Of a stretch of DNA of 64,000 bases, positions 1 to 9,500 are shown one piece after another. Source of the DNA: Muraenolepis orangiensis (taxonomy: Eukaryota; Chordata; Actinopteri; Gadiformes; Muraenolepididae); NCBI GenBank assembly GCA_027704905.1, contig CM051020.1, positions 16,799,996 to 16,863,995 of the forward strand, given 5' to 3'. The position numbers and the translations under genes were made by a program. The notes under the pieces were generated by a model. It had not been told where the DNA came from and searched no databases. It was given only the letters and a program-made list of their open reading frames with translations. Position 1 is the first letter of the stretch. Each line of letters begins with the position of its first letter.

Positions 1-61
1 AGACAGTAGAGACAGTAGATTATAGTAGAGACAGTAGATTATAGTAGAGACAGTACCTGAC

Positions 62-856
62 CTGCAGGTCCATGATGATCTGGTGTTTGTCGACGTTCTC
101 GTTGTAAACTTTGACCCCGTTGATCCTGAGGGGCTGAGGAGGAGATCAATGAACATATGGTAGAACACACAACTCAATCCTGACCCAGCACCTCAGCTCA
201 CAGCTTGACCTCTGACCTCAGCTCCCAGCTTGGCCTCTGACATCAGCTCCCAGCTTGACCTCTGACCTCACCTTCAGAGTTGACCTCTAACCTCTCCTCC
301 CAGGTTCACCTCTAAAGTCACCTTCCAAATTGACCTCGTCTTCTAGGTTGACCTCTGAAATTACCTCCCAGGTTGACGTCTGACCCCACCTCCCAGGTTG
401 GCCTTTGACCTCACTTCCCAGGTTCACCTCTGACCTAGTCTCCCAGGTTAACCTCTGACCTCGTCTCCCAGGTTGACCTCTGACCTTGTCTCCCAGGTTG
501 ATGTTGGTGAAGCAGAAGGAGCTCAGCTGTCCGTGTGTCTGTCTGATCGCCGGTTCGATGGTCTGGCGGAACAACTTCTCCACATACTGACAGACGTACG
601 GCCACATCTGGCACACCGTCTGGAACACACACACACACACACACACATAATATCTGGAATACACACACACATAACATCTGGAACACACACACACATAACA
701 TCTGGAACACACACACATAACATCTGAACACACACACACACACACAGATAACATCTGAACACACACATATAACATCTGAACACACACACACATAACATCT
801 GGAACACACACACACAAATAACATCTGGAACACACACACACACAAATAACATCTGG

Positions 857-896
<40 letters not shown>

Positions 897-1411
897 TAAC
901 ATCTGGAACACACACACAACCTCTGGAACACACACACAACCTCTGGAACACACACAACATCTGGAACACACACACACACACACATAACATCTGGAACACA
1001 CAAACACACACACATAACATCTGGAAAACACACACATAACATCTGGAAAACACACACATAACATCTGGAACACGCACACACAATATCTGGAACACACACA
1101 ACATCTGGAACACACACACACAACATCTGGAACACACACATAACATCTGGAACACACACACACAACATCTGGAACACACACACAACATCTGGAACACACA
1201 CACACACACACACATAACATCTGGAACACACACATACACACTCTAGTGTTTACTGTTAATATTTGATGTTTCTACTGAATGCACAGCATAGAGCTGCTCC
1301 CTCTAGAATAGAGCCTCATACAGAGGACCGTAGAGCACTACTACACAGAGTTCAAACTGGGACTGAGCGAGAGAGACATAGAGAGACAGACAGAGAAAGA
1401 GAGACAGACAC

Positions 1412-1445
<34 letters not shown>

Positions 1446-4400
1446 TAGTTTACCTTGTTGAGCCACTCAACCCTCTCCACATCTGGGAAGTGAACCTGAG
1501 AGAGAGACAGGAACCAGTCAGACGGTACAGACAGACAGGTAAAGAGTAAGACAAACAGAGAGACAGGTAGGTATCATCTAGATCAGGGGTGGCCAACCCG
1601 CGGCTCTCGAGCCGCATGCGGCTCTTTGCCCAGTTTCATGCGGCTCTTCAGTTCATATCGAATTATATTTGTGTGTGTGTGTGTGTGTGTGCAGTGGCGT
1701 AGCGCAAAATCCTGTGGCCCCCCGTGAGCAAAATCCGCGGGGAAATATCGCGATGTGTGACGATCGTTGACGGGGGTGGGGTGCTACTACCCGATCAGAA
1801 ATTAAGATATATAGATGTTAATTTTTTTTCTTACATCCAACGCCAGGGGGGGGGCCCCACTGCAAGGCACCCACTGCGGGGGGGGGGGGCCCTTCCCTAC
1901 GCCACTGTGTGTGTGTAGTGTCAGTATGAGAGCATGACAGCGCGTCTAATTGTGATGCGGCCCAAGAGCCTATCACAAAAATGCCTGCGATGCAGTGAAC
2001 CAATCACCTTCGAGGGTTGAAAACCCTATCGTTGAGTAAGCACTATCTGAGTTGACCATCTGAGTTCAAATGGGACCAAGGATTTTTATAGAACGCAATT
2101 GCAAGCCATTTTGCCTTCTATGCCAGACATCATTAGCCCATTTCAAGGCTTCAAATCTTCAGCACCATTTCACCTCACTCCATGCTCACTCCATCGACCA
2201 GGAATTCCCTAAAGGTGTTGAACTTCGCAAGCAGAAGTTAAACACCTTGAAAAGTCAGGCGGAAAAGCAGACACAGTTTTTCCAAAAAATAATGAAGCAC
2301 TCGGAGACCGTAACGCTTGCATCATATCCAGTTGCTTGGAACATAGCATGAGCTAAAAAGCCATACAATGAAGGGGAGTTTGTTAAAAAATGCCTAAACC
2401 AATGCCTGGTTGAAATCTTGTTTCCAGAAAACCAAAAACTGAAACAAGGTGGAGGATTGTTCAAGGCAAGGAATGTCAGAAGTCCCACTAATTTAATTTA
2501 AAGAAGCAACATGCATAGGAAGATAAAAAACTTGTTCACATTTTGTTTACTGAGAGTTTGTGTGAGAGTGCACACAATGTTCGTTGTTGATAATAACTGG
2601 CCTCTGAATACTAGTAGGAGAGGTTTAATTCAATTTCTGTCAATATTATGGTGTATTATGGTGTATGGTGTAATAAATTTGTCAGAGCAGAGCTATGTGT
2701 GTCTGTCTGTGTGACGGTGTGTGTGTCTTTGGGAGGGAGGATCCTGAGTGTGTGTGTGTAAAGTTCTAGATTTTCATTTAGTCTGTGTGAGAGAGAGAGA
2801 GGGGAGAAAGAGAGTGAGGGAGCACAGAGAAAGGCTGAGAACAAAAGAGAGAAGGAGAGGGGGGGGGTGGGGTACGCATCTGTGACTGTGTGTATGATGT
2901 GGCTCTTTGCAGTAACATAGTAACATTTTTGGCTCTTAACCTCTGACTGGTTGGCCACCCCTGATCTAGATGAATATATACTGTACATCTACATGATACG
3001 ATTCTATGATTCCCCAGAGAGAGAGAGAGCAGAGCTCAGCTCTAACCCTGAGACTAACTGCAGCTGATCTCAGACCAGAGCAGATGGAGAGTGAAGCTGA
3101 TCTCAGACCAGAGTAGCTGGAGAGTGAAGCTGATCTCAGACCAGAGCAGCTGGAGAGTGAAGCTGATCTCAGACCAGAGCAGCTGGAGAGTGAAGCTGAT
3201 CTCAGACCAGAGCAGCTGGAGAGTGAAGCTGATCTCAGACCAGAGCAGCTGGAGAGTGAAGCTAATCTCAGACCAGAGCAGCTGGAGAGTGAAGCTGATC
3301 TCAGACCAGAGCAGCTGGAGAGTGAAGCTGATCTCTGACCAGAGCAGCTGGAGAGTGAAGCTGATCTCAGACCAGAGCAGCTGGAGAGTGAAGCTGATCT
3401 CAGACCAGAGCAGCTGGAGAGTGAAGCTGATCTCAGACCAGAGCAGCTGGAGAGTGAAGCTGATCTCAGACCAGAGCAGCTGGAGAGTGAAGCTGATCTC
3501 AGACCAGAGCAGCTGGAGAGTGAAGCTGATCTCAGACCAGAGCAGCTGGATAGTGAAGCTGATCTCAGACCAGAGCAGCTGGAGAGTGAAGCTGATCTCA
3601 GACCAGAGCAGCTAGAGAGTGAAGCTGATCTCAGACCAGAGCAGCTGGTCCTGCTGGCTCTCTGCCCTCCAGCACTAATTTGTTGATTAAAACTTGTATT
3701 TTTTTTATTATTATAACTCAAGCTCTGGGGCTCCCAACTCCTCAGACAGAGCAGGGGCAAGGCTCCTCTCCTCGGCTCTCCTGGTCTCCTCCTCTCCTCG
3801 ACTCTCCTGGTCTCCTCCTCTCCTCTACTCTCCTACCTCCTGGTCTCTACCCCTGGTCTCTACCTTCAGGTCTCTACCCCCTGGTCTCTACCTCCTGGTC
3901 TCTAGCCCCTGGTCTATACCTCCTGGTCTCTACTCCCTGGTCTCTTACTCCTGGTCTCTAGCCCCTGGTCTCTACCTCCTGGTCTCTACCCCCTGGTCTC
4001 TACCCCCTGGTCTCTACCTCCTGGTCTCTACTTGCTGGTCTCTACCTCCTGGTCTCTACCTCCTGGTCTCTACCCCCTGGTCTCTGGACCCAGACCAGGT
4101 TCATGGAGCCCACAAGTGTCACACACACACACACACACACACACACAACACACACACACACACACACACACATGCATTAACACACACTAACCCAAGTCCA
4201 TGTGGTGGAACATGGGGTCTATTTAAGGCCTCACGCCACCTGCCCTCTGATTGGCTGAGCCGGTGTGTCCCCCTGAACCATGTGACCTGCAGACGCCTCG
4301 ACTCCTCGAAGGACAATAAGAGAAGCGCTCTCTCTCAGGGTCAGGGCTACAGTCTAATTGTTTAATGGTGTAATAGCAGGGTCCGGAAATATACCAGGAA

Positions 4401-5440
4401 TGTTTCCCCTACCACCTCCACCTCCACCACCACCACCTCCACCTCCACCCCAACCCACTGTCTGCTCCACCACCCCCACCCACTGTCTGCTCCACCCCCA
4501 CTGTCTGCTCCACCACCCCCACCACCCACTGTCTGCTCCACCACCCACTGTCTGCTCCATCACCCCCACTGTCTGCTCCACCACCCCCACCACCCACTGT
4601 CTGCTCCACCACCCACTGTCTGCTCCTCCACCCCCACCCACTATCTGCTCCACCACCACCCCCACCCACTGTATGCACCACCACCCACACCCACTGTTTG
4701 CTCCACCACCCCCACCCACTATCTGCTACACCACCCCCACCCACTATCTGCTACACCACCACCCCCACCCACTGTCTGCTCCACCACCCCCACCCACTGT
4801 CTGCTACACCACCACCCCCACTATCTGCTCCACCACCACCCCCACCCACTGTCTGCTCCACCAACCCCACCCACTGTCTGCTCCACCATTGTGGATGGAT
4901 TTAGCCCCCGGAGGACAGCTGCTTTGTGGGGGAGCTTCCTAGAAAAGCACGTGGAGCCTCCACACCAGATAGAGGTCAGTCTTAGAGGCAGTTCCATTCA
5001 TGACTCATGACGACTTATGACGGCTTCTTGGTGCGCGTGTCTCTTACCCAGGGCGGCAGGTCCGAGCAGGTGAGGGCGTGTCCGGGGGGCGGGAGGTCCT
5101 CCTCGTCCCGGGCCAGGAAGGCCAGGGCTCGGTCCCACCGGCCGCTCCTGGCCACTGAGGTCCGCCTCCAGCAGAAGAGCAGCAGGAGGCCGAGCAGCAG
5201 CCAGCTGAGGCTGAACCCGAAGTAGCCCAGCGCGTACACCGGGAACACCAGCACCAAGGACCTGGCCAGGCGCACCCACGTATGGGTCAGCTCGCCGGCA
5301 GCGGACGCCGAACCTGAGCCGTCCGCCGGAGGAGGAGGAGGAGCAGGAGGAGGTGGAGGAGGGCTGGTGAAGTCAGGGGGAGGCGAGGCGGCGGGGTGCG
5401 AAGGGGACCCCTGGACCGCCGTCATGGTGTCTCCGGACAT
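62..5440 (-). CDS. esyt2: Extended synaptotagmin-2, 5' coding exons (partial)
   Basis: Four consecutive coding exons on the minus strand: 5440-5048, 1495-1454, 619-485 and 133-62, all joining in phase 0; the rest lies beyond the left edge. E-Syt2 tethers the ER to the plasma membrane and moves lipids through its SMP domain. Exon 1 encodes a proline-rich N-terminus, then a hydrophobic hairpin (VYALGYFGFSLSWLLLGLLL) that anchors the protein in the ER, ending in DLPPW. Exon 2 gives VHFPDVERVEWLNK. Exon 3 starts the SMP domain (MWPYVCQYVEKLFRQTIEPA) and exon 4 continues it (PLRINGVKVYNENVDKHQII). These match the E-Syt family, closest to E-Syt2 as I remember it. Start: the ATG at 5440 (MSGDTM) or the in-frame ATG at 5425; upstream is a (CA)n 5'UTR. 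Which teleost esyt2 paralogue this is cannot be told. It is head-to-head with dync2i1. Confidence 0.9.
180..484. repeat. 25-bp minisatellite copying the esyt2 exon 3 donor
   Basis: About 12 diverging copies of a 25-bp unit (minus strand core AACCTGGGAGACAAGGTCAG). The unit is the end of esyt2 exon 3 plus its GT donor, and copies become more diverged with distance from the exon end at 485. Several copies keep a plausible donor. Confidence 0.85.
620..1242. repeat. (CA)-rich minisatellite carrying CATCTGGAACACAC units
   Basis: About 28 units of variable length built from CATCTGGAA plus (CA)n. On the minus strand each reads (GT)n-TTCCAG-ATG, resembling the exon 3 acceptor at 620 (GTGTTCCAG before ACGG). 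This array therefore holds many copies of the 3' splice site region of the exon it abuts. Confidence 0.85.
1692..1907. mobile_element. Nested 216-bp MITE with hAT-like ends
   Basis: Inverted ends CAGTGGCGTAG and CTACGCCACTG flank 216 bp, with an 8-bp duplication TGTGTGTG on each side taken from the (GT)n target. No coding capacity. It sits inside the larger hAT element, so it inserted later. Confidence 0.8.
2070..2351 (+). pseudogene. hAT transposase N-terminal (BED finger) remnant
   Basis: A 93-codon open frame contains a BED-type zinc finger pattern: C-x2-C (CLLCQTSLAH) followed by HHFTSLHAH, then a basic helix resembling hAT transposases of the ZBED5/SCAND3/GTF2IRD2 group. The catalytic and dimerisation parts are missing; the frame stops at 2349-2351. 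It lies between the inverted repeats of the host element, so it is the transposase relic and not a host gene. Confidence 0.7.
3063..3652. repeat. 33-bp minisatellite, about 18 copies
   Basis: Highly homogeneous tandem units (core GCTGATCTCAGACCAGAGCA) with few substitutions. As 33 is a multiple of three, the array stays open on both strands (plus ISDQSSWRVKL, minus SCSGLRSASLS); these are shadows in esyt2 intron 1. Most units carry an E-box, CAGCTG. Confidence 0.93.
3775..4090. repeat. CT-rich minisatellite, unit near CCTGGTCTCTACCCC
   Basis: Roughly 15-bp units, TGGTCTCTACC with CC/TCC spacers, in more than 15 copies, preceded by TCTCCTGGTCTCC copies. Intronic in esyt2. Confidence 0.88.
4120..4172. 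repeat. (CA)n microsatellite
   Basis: A near-pure CA tract of about 50 bp with one AA interruption, in esyt2 intron 1. Confidence 0.9.
4404..4892. repeat. CACC-rich minisatellite
   Basis: Units of 20-30 bp, CCACCCCCACCCACTGTCTG plus CTCCA, repeated over about 490 bp. Purine/pyrimidine skew is strong (C-rich on plus). Open frames on both strands are artefacts. Lies in esyt2 intron 1, about 160 bp from the exon 1 donor. Confidence 0.9.
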
Positions 5441-5528
5441 GCGGCGTCTGGTCACTCGGCTACGGTCCGGCTGAGACGCTCGGTGTCCAGAAGGACCGCT
5501 ACATGCTGACGTTAAATCTCGTTCCGTC

Positions 5529-5582
<54 letters not shown>

Positions 5583-6291
5583 CACACACACACACACACA
5601 GACACCAGTCTGCACTACACCGACGACACAGAAACACAGCAGGAAACACACCCACTCCAGTGACCAGTGTCCTCGGCACCGTGGGACCGGACCCAACTCT
5701 CTCCTGTCAGCCGCCGAGACGCACTGGCACAGCGCGCCGCCGAGCGCTCTGTGGTCGGAGTGATCTGCTGGGAACCTGCGAAACAGCGACACCCGCTGGC
5801 CGCTGCGGGAACTACACAGATATTAGGATGACTACAGTTATGTACATTAGTTATTATTAATAAGAAGAAGAAGAAGAAGAAAAGAAGAAGAAGAAGAAGA
5901 AGAAGAAGAAGAAGAAGAAGAAGAAGAAGAAGAAGAAGAAAATTCCATTGTACTTTTGCAATTGGAGAATCCAAATATCTTAAATAATGTAGTAAATAAG
6001 AGAGAGAGAGAGGATATTTTTTTTTTTTACATTTTAAGCGATCCTACATGATAGTATTGATTAGCCGCCCTGTCTGTCTCCATGGTAACCAGGTGTTGAC
6101 TCCGATCGATCGTCCACCGATTGACTATTAGGTCTGTCGTCAAGAAGAAACGACGCCGCACATGCGCAGTATATATAAGCAACATGGCGGCCAAATAGCA
6201 ACGTCCGTTGAGATTCTGAAGGATTATTACCAATAGTAATCATTATTATTGACAGTTGATTAAGAACACGTTGAGCTGCGTTCTAACCAAC
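5441..6291. promoter_or_regulatory. Divergent esyt2 / dync2i1 promoter region
   Basis: 851 bp separate the two start codons, which point away from each other, so the genes probably share a bidirectional promoter. The esyt2 side is GC-rich with a (CA)n tract (5528-5602) in its probable 5'UTR. A pure (AAG)n tract (5861-5942) divides the region. The dync2i1 side has an RFX X-box at 6076-6089 and CATGCGCAGTATATATAAGC (6160-6179), an NRF1-like site next to a TATA-like stretch. Confidence 0.6.
6076..6089 (+). promoter_or_regulatory. X-box (RFX site) upstream of dync2i1
   Basis: GTCTCCATGGTAAC fits the RFX consensus RYYNYY-N(1-3)-RRNRAC exactly with a 2-nt spacer, 203 bp before the ATG. RFX factors drive ciliary genes, which suits a dynein-2 subunit. 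Confidence 0.65.
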
Positions 6292-6474
6292 ATGCCGACG
6301 GAAAAGGTAAAACACAGCACGGGTTATAGTCACAAGTTAGTGTATATTATCGGTTTATAAGTGTGTATTATAGGTTTATAAGTGTGTAACATTAGTTTCT
6401 GGGCATGTTAGAATGTCACTATTTAGTTTAATGGTAAAGCTTTGAGTACCTTGAAAAGCGCTTTGAATAACATG

Positions 6475-6511
<37 letters not shown>

Positions 6512-9500
6512 ATTTGGATTATTATTACTATTATATTATTAATATTATTATTATATTATATGAATGTATTCATCATTAAGCAGCTGACCATGGAAGACAC
6601 TTCGAGGAGGCCAGCCGAGCTGTCGAGACACACCATTGTGAGTTTAGTTAACTAACTAGTTAACTAGTTAACTAACCAAGCTGTCGAGACACATGGTGAG
6701 TTTAGATTAAATAAAATAAATAAAATGTATTAGTTATAGTTGTATTAGTTATGTTTTATTAGTTATATTAGTTGTATTGGTTATAGTTGTATTAGTTATG
6801 TTTTATTAGTTCACTAAATGACTATTGCTCTTCTTTCCAGGATGCAGGAGATGAACAAAGCAGGAGGAGAGAGGAGAGAGAGAGCAGGAGGGCGAGAGAC
6901 ATCAAGGACGAGGGGCAGAGAGAGAGCAGGAGGTCGAGAGACATTAAGGACGAGGGGCAGAGAGAGAGCAGGAGGTCGAGAGACATTAAGGATGAGGGAC
7001 AGAGAGAGAGCAGGAGGTCGAGAGACATTAAGGACGAGGGGGAGAGAGAGAGGAGGCCGAGAGATAATAAGGACGAGGGGCAGAGAGAGAGCAGGAGGTC
7101 GAGAGACATTAAGGACGAGGGGCAGAGAGAGAGCAGGAGGTCGAGAGACATTAAGGACGAGGGGGGGCGAGAGAGGAGGAGGGCGAGAGACAATAAAGAC
7201 GAGGGGGAGAGAGAAAGCACGAGGGCGAGAGAAAGCACGAGGGCGAGAGACCTCCGGGCGGAGAGGAAGAGAGAGGGAGGAGATGAAGGAGACAAGGAGA
7301 GGAGGAGAGAAAGAGATGCAGACATGAGAGGACCTGATGGAGACCTCCAGAGAAAGAGGGAGAGAGAGAGAGGGGAGGAGAGGGAGAAAAGGAGGGAGGA
7401 GAGAGAGAGAGGGGACGAGAGGGAGAAAAGGACGGAGGAGAGAGAGAGAGGGGACGAGAGGGAGAAAAGGAGGGAGGAGAGAGAGAGAGGGGACGAGAGG
7501 GAGAAAAGGAGGGAGGAGAGAGAGAGAGGGGACGAGAGGGAGAAAAGGAGGGAGGAGAGAGAGAGAGGGGATGGGAGGGAGGAGAGAGAGAGAGAGGAGA
7601 AGAGGGAGAGAGAGGGAGGGAAGGAGAGGGAGGGAGAAGAGAGAGAGAGACAGAAGGAGAGGGAGCGTCGGAGAGAGGGCGATCGACGGCACGACAAGGA
7701 GCGAGGAGAGAGACATGCAGAGCGGAAGGAGAAGGAGAAAGGTAGGTCTCCTCCGGTTCCCTCCTGGTTCCCCTCCTGGTTCTCACCAAAACACAACTCC
7801 CCATGTTTCTTTAGTTTCAGAGAACAAGGTCGAACAGCGTACCAGAGACCAAGAGAGGACGAAGGAGAAGGAGGAGAGAGAGAGGAGAAGAGGGGAGGAG
7901 AGGAGACGAGAGGAGGAGGAGAGAGGAGGGAGGGAGGAGGAGAGAGAGAGGAGAGACAAACATGTGAGTGACCAGAAGAGCTTCAGTTGGATGGATGTTA
8001 TTGAGACGTTGGTAGTAGTGGTGGTGTATAACTGATGGTGGTGGTGTATTACTGATGGTGGTGGTGGTGTATAACTGATGGTGGTGTATAACTGATGGTG
8101 GTGGTGGTGTATAACTGATGGTGGTGTATAACTGATGGTGGTGGTGGTGTATAACTGATGGTGGTGTATAACTGATGGTGGTGGTGTATAACTGATGGTG
8201 GTAGTGGTGTATAACTGATGGTGGTGGTGTATAACTGATGGTGATGGTGGAGGAGGAGACACCCAGAAGCTGCTCCTGCTCGAGTAGCAGCTCAGAGAGG
8301 AAGGTTGGTGTCTCTCTCTCAGAGGAACACATGGGCATGAAGTGTTAAAGATCTTGTGTCTCCAGGAACCAGAACCAGAACCGGAGCTGACATGTCGGGA
8401 ACCGTCTTATGAAGAAGACTTTGAGGTAAATGGTTCTTCTTGACCCATGTGTGAGGTTCTAATGTTCTGTTGATGTTTTAGCAGCTTGTTGTCCTCCTTG
8501 GTCTGATGTTCACAGGGGGTAGGTGTTCTGATACATACAGCATTATAGCCCTTTTTTTCCTCTACATGTCTCCTTGTCTCCTAGTCTCCACGTGGCCTAG
8601 CGACCTTGTGTCCTAGTGTCCTTAGCTCCTGATTGGACCTTCATGTTTCTCTTCCTAATCGGTTGGTCTGGTGATCTCCAGGAGTATGAGGAGGACTTTG
8701 AGGAGCTGGATGAAAGTGGAGGAGAGCAGGAGAAGGAGGAGCAGAAGAAGGGGGAGGAGTCACCCCGTCAGGAGATGGGAGGAGAGCGGAGGAAGGAGGT
8801 GGAGGCTATCCAGAGGGCCATGGAGGAGGAGAACAGGAGAGCAGGAACGTCTCAGAGCAGCAGGAGGAGTGGAATGGAGGAGATCAGACCCCAAGGTGTG
8901 TTCCTCTGGAGTCCTCTGTTTTCCTGGTAAGGAGGTGTCAGGAAGCAGGTCTCTGTGTGTTCTCCAGGTAAGGAGGTCCTGACTCTGTTCTCCGTCTGCA
9001 GAGTCCCAGCAGAACCTCCAGGGGTCTCCTCATCCTGGTTCTCAGTTTATCGACTTTGTGGCAGCGAAGCAGCGACAGATCAGTCAAAAAGTGGCCAGCA
9101 AGCAGAAGTAGGTTTCCTCCCCACTAGAACATCTTTAGAAGCTTCCAGAAGAGTTCCAGAGTGTTTGAGTTGAGTTGTGTCTGTGGAACAGGAAGCGCAG
9201 CAAGGAGCTTCAGCGCCTGGTGGATCTGGACTTCTCTCCAGAGTTCTCCCTCCTGGACCTCCCACCGCTCAGCGAGTACCGGGTCTACATCAAGAGCTAC
9301 GGGAACACCGACACCAAGCAGGTCAGAGGTCAGGTCTCTGTCTCTCTCTCGCTCTCTCTCTGTCTCTCTCTCGCTCTCTCTCTCGCTCTCTCTCTAACAC
9401 GTCTGTCTTTCAGGCCTATGCCCAGTGTCGTGAGGATGACGGGGAGCAGGACGTCCAGACAGACCCCATCCAGGTCCTGGACAAGTGGACCCAGCACCCA

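Larger units (their letters stand above)
1584..2963 (+). mobile_element. Degraded hAT-family DNA transposon, 1.38 kb
   Basis: Terminal inverted repeats CAGGGGTGGCCAACC and GGTTGGCCACCCCTG bound the element. It is flanked by a perfect 8-bp target duplication, ATCTAGAT (1576-1583 and 2964-2971), diagnostic of hAT transposons. The left end has the CCGCGG..GCGGCTC motif common in vertebrate hAT copies. An internal fragment of a BED-finger transposase remains at 2070-2351 and a second small element is nested at 1692-1907. It lies in esyt2 intron 1 and looks inactive. Confidence 0.88.

Noticed and set aside
435..1241. Long Cys/Val-rich open frames on the minus strand
   Set aside because: They are translations of the (CA)n minisatellite upstream of esyt2 exon 3; only 485-619 is coding.
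2966..3760. 264-residue Ser/Leu-rich frame and its plus-strand counterpart
   Set aside because: Both are readings of a 33-bp tandem repeat, which cannot show a stop unless the unit contains one; no splice or start support.
6814..7804. Ser/Leu-rich frames of 217-324 residues on the minus strand
   Set aside because: Antisense of the charged dync2i1 exon 3; the plus frame joins perfectly to flanking exons.
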